From Paenibacillus sp. HW567 (GTDB taxonomy: Bacteria > Bacillota > Bacilli > Paenibacillales > Paenibacillaceae), in the NCBI RefSeq assembly GCF_000374185.1, contig NZ_KB910518.1, forward strand, positions 6,461,286 to 6,525,285: a stretch of 64,000 nt of DNA. The letters are read 5' to 3'. Below, piece by piece: positions 43,722-52,207 of the stretch. Positions within the stretch are counted from its first letter, which is position 1. Every line of letters starts with the position of its first letter. The notes beneath the pieces are model-generated. The model saw nothing but the letters and a program-made list of their open reading frames with translations, was not told where the DNA came from and ran no database searches. Both the position numbers and the translations under genes were made by a program.

Positions 43722-45375
43722 ACTTCTCCGGGTAGAGGAACTGATAGGCGCGCAGGGCCACCTGAATGGAGATGCGGTTCTCCGGCAGCATGAAGTCCTC
43801 GCCCAGCAGCTCGGTGATTTTATCCAGCCGGTAATAGAGTGATTGTCTGACGATGAACAGATTCCGGGCCGCGATCTGCTTCGAGCCGTCATGGTCAAGG
43901 TAGACGCGCAGCGTCAGCAGCAGCTCGCTCCCTCTGGCTTCATCATGATCAATCAGCGGCCCAAGGTAGCTGCGGATGAAGGTCTCCAGCGTCTTGCCGT
44001 CATTCAGGCTGAGCAGCAGTTGGAAGACGCCTAGCTCCTCATAGAACAGGATGGACTTCTGATAACAAGAGTATAGAGACAGCGCTTGTACGGCCTCCTG
44101 ATAACCGGCATGGGCGGCCTTCAGTCCCCGGTGGGACTTGCTGACTCCCATAACGAGCTGGAGGTCCTTCAACTTCTCGTCGGAGCGGATATGCTGCAGG
44201 GCATCCAGCGCCTGCTGCAGCCGCAGCTTGCCGGGCAGCTTGGACTGGATGTCGAGGGCGATGACGGTCAGGCGGTTGTTCCGCAGCGTAATCAGCGGCC
44301 GCAGGGAATACTTCTCGAAGATGGAGCGCAGGATGAGCGACAGATGGAAGGTGATCGACTCCCATTCATTCTCGGAGCTGTTCCATTTCACATCACGGGG
44401 GTTTTCGATTTCGATCAGGCATACACGGTAAGGCAGCTCATTGACCACGTTGAAGTCGGGACCTGCCAGCCCCTTGAGCCGGTTATCGTCCTCGATGCGC
44501 CCGCCCACCAGCTCCTCCACCCACAGATTTTCCGAGAAAAGCTTGCGTTCCTCCATATAACGCGTACGCAGCAGCTCCTGCGCAATCGACAGCGAGGCGG
44601 AATCGAGCAGCAGGCAGTCGAACTCCTGGGGCTTGTGATTGCAGACCATGAGGATATAAGCCCAGGTCTGATCGAGCGCACCCACCGGCTTCACGGCGAT
44701 CGTCTTGTGGCCGTATTCGCAGATATACGGCGCCGCGTCCGGCTGTGCGCCCTCCAGCTCATCCCGGGTGGCGCTGAAGAAGCTCAGCAGCGGGGTCTGC
44801 TCCTCCGGCGGCAGGGCCGGGAAGAACAGGGGTTTTCCCTGGAGCTGCATATATACAATCTGTGTACGGGTGCTTTTGCATAACAATTGCAGCACTTTAA
44901 GCGTTCCTTGAGAGGTCAGTGTCAGACGGTGGAATTCGCGGGAGATGCTCTCCAGCTCCTGAAGCATCCGGTGATGGCGGTTGATGATGAGGGAATGCAG
45001 GTCGAGCGTGATATCAACAAAGCGTACGGTTCGGGTGAAAATGATCAGCGGGAAGTCATGGCGGTCCGCGAGGTCAATCATCTCCTGCGGGATGCTGCTG
45101 AAATAGGAACCCAGCTCGATACATAGGCAAGCTGCGTTCTTATCAATCAGATTCTGCATAAAAGATAACGAAGAGGGCAGATCGACGCTTGCGCCCATCC
45201 CCGTGGTCAGAATCATCTCTTCTCCGTGGATCAGACGCTCAAAGCTTGCGCTCTCCAGCACGTGCACCCAGCGGACCGCCCGGTCCAGGCCGCTTTTTCC
45301 GCCGATGATTTCAGATTCCGCAAACAGCGGTCTTTTGAGCGCATCGCGAATGGTAAATACAAGTTCCCAATCCAT
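43687..45375 (-). CDS. PucR-family transcriptional regulator
   Basis: About 562 residues: an N-terminal PucR domain (residues 1-125, LVFTIRDALKRPLFAESEIIGG), a middle GGDEF-like CdaR region, and a C-terminal helix-turn-helix (LRVYLDHDGSKQIAARNLFIVRQSLYYRLDKITELLG). GAGGGGGAA precedes the ATG at 45375, better than the upstream in-frame ATG at 45438. PucR proteins control purine, allantoin and amino-acid nitrogen use. The divergent position before preT-preA-hydA makes it the likely regulator of the pyrimidine genes. Confidence 0.92.
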   Translation of the reverse strand: MDWELVFTIRDALKRPLFAESEIIGGKSGLDRAVRWVHVLESASFERLIHGEEMILTTGMGASVDLPSSLSFMQNLIDKNAACLCIELGSYFSSIPQEMIDLADRHDFPLIIFTRTVRFVDITLDLHSLIINRHHRMLQELESISREFHRLTLTSQGTLKVLQLLCKSTRTQIVYMQLQGKPLFFPALPPEEQTPLLSFFSATRDELEGAQPDAAPYICEYGHKTIAVKPVGALDQTWAYILMVCNHKPQEFDCLLLDSASLSIAQELLRTRYMEERKLFSENLWVEELVGGRIEDDNRLKGLAGPDFNVVNELPYRVCLIEIENPRDVKWNSSENEWESITFHLSLILRSIFEKYSLRPLITLRNNRLTVIALDIQSKLPGKLRLQQALDALQHIRSDEKLKDLQLVMGVSKSHRGLKAAHAGYQEAVQALSLYSCYQKSILFYEELGVFQLLLSLNDGKTLETFIRSYLGPLIDHDEARGSELLLTLRVYLDHDGSKQIAARNLFIVRQSLYYRLDKITELLGEDFMLPENRISIQVALRAYQFLYPEKFTLPSSRSAQL

Positions 45376-45429
45376 AAGCTTCCCCCTCGCTCTTACGTAT
45401 GGCCTGGCTGTAAAAAATACACTTTTGAA

Positions 45430-45448
45430 ATTAGACAATGTGTCTAAT
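45430..45448. promoter_or_regulatory. Palindrome in the pucR/preT divergent promoter
   Basis: ATTAGACA-ATG-TGTCTAAT is a perfect 8-3-8 palindrome 55 bases before the pucR start. Its TAGACA core recurs at 36712 and 36752. A second perfect palindrome, TAAAGTTAACTTTA, lies at 45495-45508. Confidence 0.7.
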
Positions 45449-45603
45449 GTAACGAAAAATGGAATTGGCTATAGTTTGAGTATAAACGTGTCAGTAAAGT
45501 TAACTTTAGTGGATAGAGAGTGGAAAGAATCTTCGATTTATTGTTCATTTTACTACAATAATCCTGATAAGTAAGTAAAATATTAAGGCAATACTCGAAA
45601 CAA

Positions 45604-45620
45604 TGTTATATTATATAACA
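45604..45620 (+). promoter_or_regulatory. GlnR/TnrA-type site upstream of preT
   Basis: TGTTATATTATATAACA fits TGTNA-N7-TNACA exactly and is a perfect palindrome extending one base further on each side. It lies 50 bases before the preT start, suggesting nitrogen-status control of pyrimidine catabolism. Confidence 0.78.
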
Positions 45621-45669
45621 TAAAATGATGTTAGAACGGAAACTACCCCACACAGAAGGAGGGATACGG

Positions 45670-47064
45670 ATGGAGCACACTTCTCCGTTACACACGTTCA
45701 CGCCCGATATGTTTCAGCGCAATTTCTCCGAGGCCGAGCCCGGCCTAACCCGCAAAGGTGCAATCGAAGAATCCAACCGTTGCCTGTATTGTTACGATGC
45801 GCCCTGCATCAAGGCGTGCCCGACCAGCATCAATATTCCTTCTTTCATTAAACGCATTGCTACCGACAATCTGAGGGGTTCGGCAACGACCATCATGGAT
45901 TCCAATCCAGTGGGCGCGAGCTGCGCGCGCGTCTGCCCTACAGAGGAGCTGTGCGAAGGGGCATGTGTGCTGAATGATGCCTCCGCACCGATCCAGATCG
46001 GGCTGCTGCAGCGTTATGCCACGGATTGGGCGATTAACAGTGGTGCACAGTTGTTTAAGCCGGGCGTGCCTAATGGCAAAAGGGTCGCTGTCATCGGCGG
46101 TGGCCCGGCCGGGCTGTCTGCAGCCCGAGAACTGGCGCGTGAGGGCTTCGGCGTGGTGATCTACGAGGCGAAGTCCCTTGCCGGTGGACTGGATACACAC
46201 GGAATTGTCTCCTTCCGGCTGCCGCAGACGATCTCGCTGTGGGAAGTGGAGCAGGTCGAGAAGCTGGGTGTAGAAATCCGTACCGGAGTAAAGGTCGGTG
46301 TAGACGTTTCTGTGGAAGAGCTGAAGGCCGGTTATGATGCCATCGTGCTGGCGGCCGGAATGGGTTATGTTCCGCCGCTGGGCATTGAGGGGGAGAAGCT
46401 CTCCGGGGTATACGATGCCATCGAATTGGTCGAGACGACGAAGACGGGGATTCCTCTGCTTGAGCTGATGGGCCAGCGGGTCGCGGTTATTGGGGCAGGC
46501 AATACGGCGATTGATGCCGCTACCTGCTCGGTGCGGCTGGGAGCAGCCAATGTGAAGATGGTCTACCGCCGGACACTCGCTGAGATGACGGCCTATGACT
46601 TTGAATATGAATTCGCCAAGCAGGAAGGCGTGGAGTTCAGTTGGCTGACCCTGCCGAAGCGGATTATCGGGGACGAGCTGGGCAATGTTGCCGCCCTGGA
46701 ATGTGTGCAAATGAAGCTGAGCGGGGAGACCGGCAAGGATGGCCGTCTCACGCCGGTGCCTGTGGAAGGCTCCGAGTTCCTCATGCCGGTGGATGCGGTA
46801 GTGGTAGCGATCGGACAGAAACGGCGGATTGATCTGATTGAAGCGCTGGGCCTGGAGCATGAATGGGGTGTGGTGAAGATTGATGAGAAGACCGGCCGGA
46901 CGTCCGATCCGCAGATTTATGCCGCCGGAGATATCGTCTTTGGCTCCGGTAAAGGAGAAGCGATGGTAGTATCCGCAGCCCAGCAGGGCAAGGATGCCGC
47001 CTATGCCATAGTGAAGCAGTTGTCGGGCCTCCAGGATAGCAGGGTTGACCCTATCCTTCTATGA
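45670..47064 (+). CDS. preT: Dihydropyrimidine dehydrogenase, NAD(P)H-flavin subunit (PreT-like)
   Basis: A 464-residue oxidoreductase like the GltB-small-subunit/PreT group. The N-terminus has cysteine clusters (CLYCYDAPCIKACP and CARVCPTEELCEGAC) for Fe-S clusters. A first dinucleotide motif VAVIGGGPAGLSAARELA (FAD) and a second VAVIGAGNTAIDAA (NAD(P)H) follow. AGAAGGAGGG precedes the ATG at 45670. With PreA it reduces uracil or thymine, or oxidises the dihydro forms. Confidence 0.92.
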   Translation: MEHTSPLHTFTPDMFQRNFSEAEPGLTRKGAIEESNRCLYCYDAPCIKACPTSINIPSFIKRIATDNLRGSATTIMDSNPVGASCARVCPTEELCEGACVLNDASAPIQIGLLQRYATDWAINSGAQLFKPGVPNGKRVAVIGGGPAGLSAARELAREGFGVVIYEAKSLAGGLDTHGIVSFRLPQTISLWEVEQVEKLGVEIRTGVKVGVDVSVEELKAGYDAIVLAAGMGYVPPLGIEGEKLSGVYDAIELVETTKTGIPLLELMGQRVAVIGAGNTAIDAATCSVRLGAANVKMVYRRTLAEMTAYDFEYEFAKQEGVEFSWLTLPKRIIGDELGNVAALECVQMKLSGETGKDGRLTPVPVEGSEFLMPVDAVVVAIGQKRRIDLIEALGLEHEWGVVKIDEKTGRTSDPQIYAAGDIVFGSGKGEAMVVSAAQQGKDAAYAIVKQLSGLQDSRVDPILL

Positions 47065-47122
47065 GCTGTGGAATTCAGACCGGCTGTGCTTGCCGGACTT
47101 ACATGACAGGGAGGGAACATTA

Positions 47123-48412
47123 ATGGCCGATTTGAGTATTGATCTTGCAGGAATCAAGTCACCCAATCCGTTCTGGCTGGCTTCGGCGCCGCCTACCAAC
47201 ACAGGCTACCAGGTGCAGCGGGCTTTTGAAGCGGGCTGGGGAGGCGCGGTGTGGAAGACGCTGGGCGATCCGATTATCAACACCTCCTCCCGGTTTGCCG
47301 CTGTGCATTTCAATGGGCAGCGGGTAGCAGGCTTCAACAATATCGAGCTGATCACCGACCGTCCGCTGGAGGTCAATCTGAAGGAAATCTATGAAACAAA
47401 GAAAAGATTCCCGAATCATGCGGTAGTCGCCTCCCTGATGGTGGAGCCGAAGCAGGAGAAGTGGCATGAAATTGTTAAGCGGGTCGAAGCTGTCGGCGTA
47501 GACGGATTGGAGCTTAACTTCGGCTGTCCGCACGGAATGGCCGAGCGCGGAATGGGCGCGGCCTCCGGGCAGCAGCCCGACCTGGTTGAAGCCCAGACCT
47601 ACTGGGTCAAGGAAGTGGCGACCACGCCGGTCATTGTGAAGCTGACGCCGAACATTACTGATATCACGGTTGTTGCCCGCCACGCCGTCAAAGGCGGTGC
47701 GGATGCGATCAGCCTGATCAATACGATCAACAGCCTGGCCGGGGTAGATATTCATAGCTGGAATACCATTCCGAACGTGGGCGGCCAAGGGGCGCACGGC
47801 GGGTATTGCGGACCGGCTGTGAAGCCGATTGCCCTGAGCATGGTCGCTGAATGTGCGCGCGACCGCGGCGTAGGCGTGCCAATCTCCGGGATCGGCGGAA
47901 TCTCCACCTGGCAGGATGTGGTTGAATTTATGCTGATGGGCTCCACCGGCATTCAAGTCTGCACGGCGGTTATGCACCACGGCTTCCGGATTGTCGAGGA
48001 GATGATCGACGGCCTGAACAACTATCTGGATGACAAGGGACTGGCTTCGGTCACGGAGCTGATCGGCAAGTCGGTAACCAAGTACTCCAATTGGGGCGAT
48101 CTGGACCTGAATTATAAAGTGGTCGCACGGATCAACGAGGACAACTGCATCAACTGCAATAAATGCCACATTGCCTGTGAAGATGCATCGCATCAGTGTA
48201 TTGACATGCTGACCAATGCTGAAGGCAAGGCGATATTGCAGGTTCGTGAGGAGGACTGTGTAGGCTGTAATCTGTGCTCTATTGTCTGTCCGGCGGACGG
48301 CGCGATTGACATGGTGGCTCTGGACACCGGAGCGGCGCCTCTGACCTGGAATCAGCGTCAAAAGGTAATCAGCGCGCTAAATGGCGCTAATTCGGAAGCG
48401 GAGGTGGTGTAG
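47123..48412 (+). CDS. preA: NAD-dependent dihydropyrimidine dehydrogenase subunit PreA
   Basis: A 429-residue protein. Residues 1 to about 315 form the FMN barrel of the dihydroorotate-dehydrogenase type (NPFWLASAPPTNTGYQVQRA, LELNFGCPHGMAERGMG). The C-terminus carries two 4Fe-4S motifs (CINCNKCHIAC and CVGCNLCSIVC). The frame opens earlier inside preT, but GGGAGGG and the family N-terminus support the ATG at 47123. It performs the pyrimidine reduction using electrons from PreT. Confidence 0.94.
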   Translation: MADLSIDLAGIKSPNPFWLASAPPTNTGYQVQRAFEAGWGGAVWKTLGDPIINTSSRFAAVHFNGQRVAGFNNIELITDRPLEVNLKEIYETKKRFPNHAVVASLMVEPKQEKWHEIVKRVEAVGVDGLELNFGCPHGMAERGMGAASGQQPDLVEAQTYWVKEVATTPVIVKLTPNITDITVVARHAVKGGADAISLINTINSLAGVDIHSWNTIPNVGGQGAHGGYCGPAVKPIALSMVAECARDRGVGVPISGIGGISTWQDVVEFMLMGSTGIQVCTAVMHHGFRIVEEMIDGLNNYLDDKGLASVTELIGKSVTKYSNWGDLDLNYKVVARINEDNCINCNKCHIACEDASHQCIDMLTNAEGKAILQVREEDCVGCNLCSIVCPADGAIDMVALDTGAAPLTWNQRQKVISALNGANSEAEVV

Positions 48413-48414
48413 AG

Positions 48415-49842
48415 ATGAAGAAAATCATCAAAAACGGCATTATCGTTACTGCAGCGGATACTTATCCGGGAGATGTTCTCCTGGAGGATGGCGTAATTAC
48501 CGGAATCGGCCTCAATCTGGAAGCGCCTGGTGCGGAGATCATCGACGCTTCCGGCTGTTATGTGTTCCCGGGGGGAATTGATCCCCATACCCATCTCGAT
48601 ATGCCCTTTGGCGGGACTGTAACCGCTGATGATTTCGAGACCGGAACGATTGCCGCCGCTTATGGCGGGACAACCACGGTGATCGACTTCTGCCTCACCA
48701 CCAAAGGCCAGCCGCTGCAGCAGGCGGTGGATACGTGGCATAATAAGTCGCAGGATAAAGCAGTGATCGACTACAGCTTCCACCTGATGGTCTCGGAGCT
48801 GAACGACAAGGTGCTTGAAGAACTGCCGCAGATTATTGAGCATGAGGGCATTACCTCACTCAAGGTATTTATGGCCTACAAGAACACGTTCCAGGCCGAT
48901 GATGGTGTGCTCTACAAGACGCTGCAAGCCGCCAAAAGGGAAGGTGCACTCGTTATGGTGCATGCCGAGAACGGAGATGTAATCGAGTATCTGGTGGAGC
49001 AGGCGTTGGCCGCGGGCAACACTGATCCGATCTACCATGCACTGACCCGTCCTCCTGAGCTGGAAGGCGAGGCTACCGGCCGGGCCGCGTATCTGACGGA
49101 GCTGACTGATTCTCAGCTCTATGTGGTGCATGTGACCTGTGCGGAAGCCGCCTGGAAGATTGCGGAAGCCCGCCGGAAAGGGCTGCGTGTCTACGGCGAG
49201 ACCTGCCCGCAGTATTTGGTGCTCGATCAGACGGCGCTGGAGAAGCCGGATTTCGAGGGTGCCAAATATGTCTGGTCCCCGCCGCTGCGGGAGCAGTGGA
49301 ATCAGGATGTGCTATGGGATGCGCTGTGGAGCGGTAGCTTGCAGACCATTGGCTCGGACCAGTGCTCCTTCGACTTCAAGGGTCAGAAGGACCTTGGGCG
49401 GGGCGACTTCTCGAAGATCCCGAACGGCGGACCGACCATTGAAGACCGGTTCAGCCTGCTCTACTCCGAAGGTGTACAGAAGGGCCGGATTTCACTTAAT
49501 AAATTTGTCGATATCATATCAACCTCCAGCGCGAAGCTGTTTGGTCTATTTCCGCAAAAGGGCACCATTGCTGTAGGGAGCGATGCAGATATCGTGATTT
49601 TTGACCCGTCTGTAGAGCGGGTCATTTCTGCAGAAGCTCACCACATGAACGTGGATTATAATGCCTTTGAGGGCTTTGAGATTACAGGTGAGCCGGTCTC
49701 TGTGCTCAGCCGGGGCGAATTTGTGATTCGTGACAAGCAGTTCGTCGGCAAGGCCGGGGCCGGCAAATATCTGCACCGCAAGCGGTTCGAGGCGGAAGCC
49801 CCGCGTCCGTCCAAAGCGGAAATCAGCGGAGGAGTGGTCTAA
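48415..49842 (+). CDS. hydA: Dihydropyrimidinase / D-hydantoinase
   Basis: A 475-residue amidohydrolase. Metal ligands His58 and His60 are in GIDPHTHLD, the carbamylated lysine is Lys150 in SLKVFMAYK, and HAENGD, VHVTCAEA and GSDQCSF give the other ligands. It opens dihydrouracil to N-carbamoyl-beta-alanine. It starts two bases after the preA stop. Confidence 0.94.
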   Translation: MKKIIKNGIIVTAADTYPGDVLLEDGVITGIGLNLEAPGAEIIDASGCYVFPGGIDPHTHLDMPFGGTVTADDFETGTIAAAYGGTTTVIDFCLTTKGQPLQQAVDTWHNKSQDKAVIDYSFHLMVSELNDKVLEELPQIIEHEGITSLKVFMAYKNTFQADDGVLYKTLQAAKREGALVMVHAENGDVIEYLVEQALAAGNTDPIYHALTRPPELEGEATGRAAYLTELTDSQLYVVHVTCAEAAWKIAEARRKGLRVYGETCPQYLVLDQTALEKPDFEGAKYVWSPPLREQWNQDVLWDALWSGSLQTIGSDQCSFDFKGQKDLGRGDFSKIPNGGPTIEDRFSLLYSEGVQKGRISLNKFVDIISTSSAKLFGLFPQKGTIAVGSDADIVIFDPSVERVISAEAHHMNVDYNAFEGFEITGEPVSVLSRGEFVIRDKQFVGKAGAGKYLHRKRFEAEAPRPSKAEISGGVV

Positions 49843-50082
49843 ATGTCTGCATTCGCCGAGTTCGATAAGGAACGGCAGGAGATTGATGCCCTGCTGCGGC
49901 AGGACTATACGATTACCGGCATCCGGGAGGGCCTGGATGGGGCCAAAGTGAAGTTCATCAGCAGTGCCTCCGGCAGAGATCCGGTGGAGCTGCTGCTGCT
50001 GACCGCAGATGCCCGTAAGCATGTGACGACATTGCTGATTGCAGCAGCCTGCCCGCCGGCGCCGGTTGAAACACATTCGTAA
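49843..50082 (+). CDS. Small uncharacterised protein in the pyrimidine operon
   Basis: A 79-residue soluble protein that I do not recognise. Its ATG immediately follows the hydA stop, with GGAGGAG as ribosome-binding site, so it is clearly part of the operon. The sequence is a compact alpha/beta-like pattern (EIDALLRQDYTITGIREGLD, then VKFISSASGRDPVELLLLTAD). No signal peptide, metal motif or cysteine beyond one near the C-terminus. An accessory or regulatory role is possible. Confidence 0.75.
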   Translation: MSAFAEFDKERQEIDALLRQDYTITGIREGLDGAKVKFISSASGRDPVELLLLTADARKHVTTLLIAAACPPAPVETHS

Positions 50083-50099
50083 GCTAATATAAGGTGCAC

Positions 50100-50150
50100 A
50101 AGGCTGTAAGCTTCGGATTGCAGCCTTTATTGCTGTTTGGATTTTTTTTG
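50100..50150 (+). terminator. Terminator of the pyrimidine operon
   Basis: AAGGCTG and CAGCCTT pair around AAGCTTCGGATT-like loop sequence. A TTTTTTTT run follows about 15 bases later. Confidence 0.7.
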
Positions 50151-50151
50151 T

Positions 50152-50223
50152 TATGGATAAGTGTGGATGATTGTGGATAAGTGTGGGCGAATTGTGGATG
50201 GGTTGTGCATAAATTGTGCATAA
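50152..50223 (+). repeat. Phased array of seven DnaA-box-like 9-mers
   Basis: TATGGATAA (50152), TGTGGATGA (50162), TGTGGATAA (50172), TGTGGGCGA (50182), TGTGGATGG (50193), TGTGCATAA (50204) and TGTGCATAA (50215) are all in the same orientation and spaced 10 or 11 bases. TGTGGATAA is the exact complement of the DnaA box TTATCCACA; the others differ by one to three bases. Confidence 0.75.
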
Positions 50224-50319
50224 AGCTGAGGTTATATAACTTTGGGTTTAAATCGTCCGAAGGACGAAGGTGTGCTTTGGGGAACGCAAATCTTCGTTCA
50301 GTGTGGATGTAGCAGCAAT

Positions 50320-50504
50320 CTATTGCACTTCATACAGCAGAGCGAAGCGATTTTTCAACAAAAGTGAGTTCTGTTGTATTCAGTGCAGCAGATTTCTGCC
50401 GGGATGCCGTAATAGGCGGGTTTGGTCCTTCCTGAGTGTATAAAGTGCAACAGAATTGAAAATCCCCGGCGCTGCGGCCAATTCTATTGCAGAAAGTACA
50501 GCAA
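50320..50504. repeat. Dispersed 21-nt imperfect palindromes
   Basis: Three 21-base elements of the form CTRTTGYA-N5-TRCAGCAR at 50320-50340, 50371-50391 and 50484-50504, and a weaker copy ending at 50453. They match elements in the tandem array at 15136-15644 and at 59522-59703. Confidence 0.75.
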
Positions 50505-50644
50505 CAGAGCTAGGCGAACCTGCATTGCGCGCTGTTCCGGCAGTTTGTTGTTCAAATATAAGACTGTCCCACTAAGGGCTGCGCAGCCGTTTCTACTTGG
50601 GTCTGTAAACATTCGAATCCGCAGCGGCCAAGCCAACTAGAGCG

Positions 50645-51154
50645 CTACGCCCGCTCCCGCTCCACAAATTCATGCCGCAGGATCGACATGATCATCAACG
50701 ATTCGAAGGAGTCGCCGATTTTGACACATTCACGGAGTATCCCCTCCGGCCTGAAGCCGGCATTCTCATAGACATGGCGCGCTCTGCTGTTGTGCTCTCT
50801 CACATCAAGCCATAGCCGGTGGGCCTGCGTTTGGGTAAATACCCATTGCGTTAGCAGTGCCAATGTTTTTTTGCCGAATCCGCGCCCTTTGGATTGAACG
50901 ACAATCCGCATGATGCAGACGGTAAGATTGGGGTCCAGAAGTCCCGTTAGAATGACATAACCCGCTGGCTCCCCTGTTTTCTCCTGGATGATCAGGTGCA
51001 GAACGTCTCTGTCCTCCAAGGCTGAAGCATGCTGTTCTCTGCTCCACTGTCCGATGAACTGGCGGTTCATTTCACTTTGCTCTGCATTCAGGACAAACTC
51101 TAAATCTTCCTCCAATGTTGTGCGTAGTTCTATATTCTCCTTATTCAGCAGCAT
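50645..51154 (-). CDS. GNAT-family N-acetyltransferase
   Basis: A 169-residue acetyltransferase of the RimJ/RimL type. IMRIVVQSKGRGFGKKTLALL is the acetyl-CoA pyrophosphate loop, and VREHNSRARHVYENAGFRPEG is the conserved C-terminal block. GAGGGG precedes the ATG. The substrate is unknown. Confidence 0.9.
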   Translation of the reverse strand: MLLNKENIELRTTLEEDLEFVLNAEQSEMNRQFIGQWSREQHASALEDRDVLHLIIQEKTGEPAGYVILTGLLDPNLTVCIMRIVVQSKGRGFGKKTLALLTQWVFTQTQAHRLWLDVREHNSRARHVYENAGFRPEGILRECVKIGDSFESLMIMSILRHEFVERERA

Positions 51155-51287
51155 GAAATCCCCTCGCTTGTAGTAGCTTTACAATGATAGTACAGGATGG
51201 ACGCGGAACTGCAAAGCACAAACAAGCGCCGGAGCACCCGGAAAAGCTGAACGCAGGGGAGCCTGCCGTATAATATATTGCGAAATG

Positions 51288-51962
51288 CTACGCCAGACGG
51301 TTGGGATCATGATTCAGGGAGAAGACAGAAACCGATGGAGAGGGAATAATGGCAACGGGTTCAGGCGCGATTTCTGCTACATCAGGAGAGTAGAGGTAAA
51401 AGCTGTCGCTAACTTCAGAGGTTCTGATTCTGGTGAACTCATTGGCTAAGCAGATCGTCGAGGATGCCGCCAGCGTATGCTCCCTGACACGAAGCTTGAA
51501 GGTTACGAGCGTCTGATCGACGGCCGGTATGCTGATCTGCTTGGTGTTCGCTTCGACCTGGATGTCGATTCCGCGCAGGCTTGTATTCATATCGAGATAA
51601 ATGCTTCCATCCACCGGACTCATGAAATTGTACTCGGTGATAGTATTCACTTCATTGCCGGACGTATAGGCCTCTTTCTTGTATACGGATTGCTGCAGAT
51701 ACTCTGAGTTGTCAAATACTGCGCTGTCATACTGAACAATGAAATTCAAGTAGCTATACCCTGGATCATTCGGGATGAAATCGCGCAAATGCACCAGCAC
51801 CGTCACTTCCTCCCCGGGAGCGTAAGAGGATCTGTCTGTAGTTACCTCCACGGACATGACGGGCGGTGTATTATCTACGGAAATCTCACGGAACATGGAG
51901 AAGATAAGGGTGAGGAATCCCGAGCCTTTGAAATATTTTTTGAAGCGTGACCGTTTCTTCAT
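51288..51962 (-). CDS. Cohesin-like domain protein, membrane-anchored
   Basis: About 225 residues. A basic N-terminus (MKKRSRFKKYF) and one short hydrophobic stretch precede a beta-rich domain (about 40-185): SVEVTTDRSSYAPGEEVTVLVHL, then YLNFIVQYDSAVFD, and LVTFKLRVRE near the end. This strand pattern is that of cohesin/CBM-type domains. GGAGG precedes the ATG at 51962; a longer frame upstream lacks support. No dockerin partner is visible. It lies downstream of the two-component system but past a terminator. Confidence 0.7.
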   Translation of the reverse strand: MKKRSRFKKYFKGSGFLTLIFSMFREISVDNTPPVMSVEVTTDRSSYAPGEEVTVLVHLRDFIPNDPGYSYLNFIVQYDSAVFDNSEYLQQSVYKKEAYTSGNEVNTITEYNFMSPVDGSIYLDMNTSLRGIDIQVEANTKQISIPAVDQTLVTFKLRVREHTLAASSTICLANEFTRIRTSEVSDSFYLYSPDVAEIAPEPVAIIPSPSVSVFSLNHDPNRLA

Positions 51963-52114
51963 CTTACAACCTCCGTATTGTATGTTAATACATTCAGGTA
52001 TGTAATCTTGTTGTGTGAGACCATAGTAGCAGCTTGGTACTGATAAATCGCTGATAAACGTCGAAGAATGGGAGAAAAGATCGAACAACAGCGGAAAAAT
52101 ATCATTCGGGAGGC

Positions 52115-52156
52115 ACAAAAAAACAGCCGGCAGCAGTGTGCAGGGCTGTTTTCTTT
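52115..52156 (-). terminator. Terminator after the response regulator gene
   Basis: On the minus strand AAAACAGCC pairs with GGCTGTTTT, followed by TTTTTT. It separates the two-component genes from the cohesin-like gene. Confidence 0.85.
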
Positions 52157-52207
52157 GATTTTTTTAAAATATAAGGATGTATATGTTTTACCTCATCAAT
52201 CCTCCTT

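Larger units (their letters stand above)
50083..50644. other. Intergenic region rich in repeats
   Basis: Holds the operon terminator (50100-50150), a phased array of DnaA-box-like 9-mers (50152-50223), and palindromic 21-nt elements (50320-50504). No gene is supported. Confidence 0.7.

Noticed and set aside
47159..48361. 400-codon minus-strand open frame over preA
   Set aside because: Antisense shadow of a clear dehydrogenase gene; its composition only mirrors that gene.
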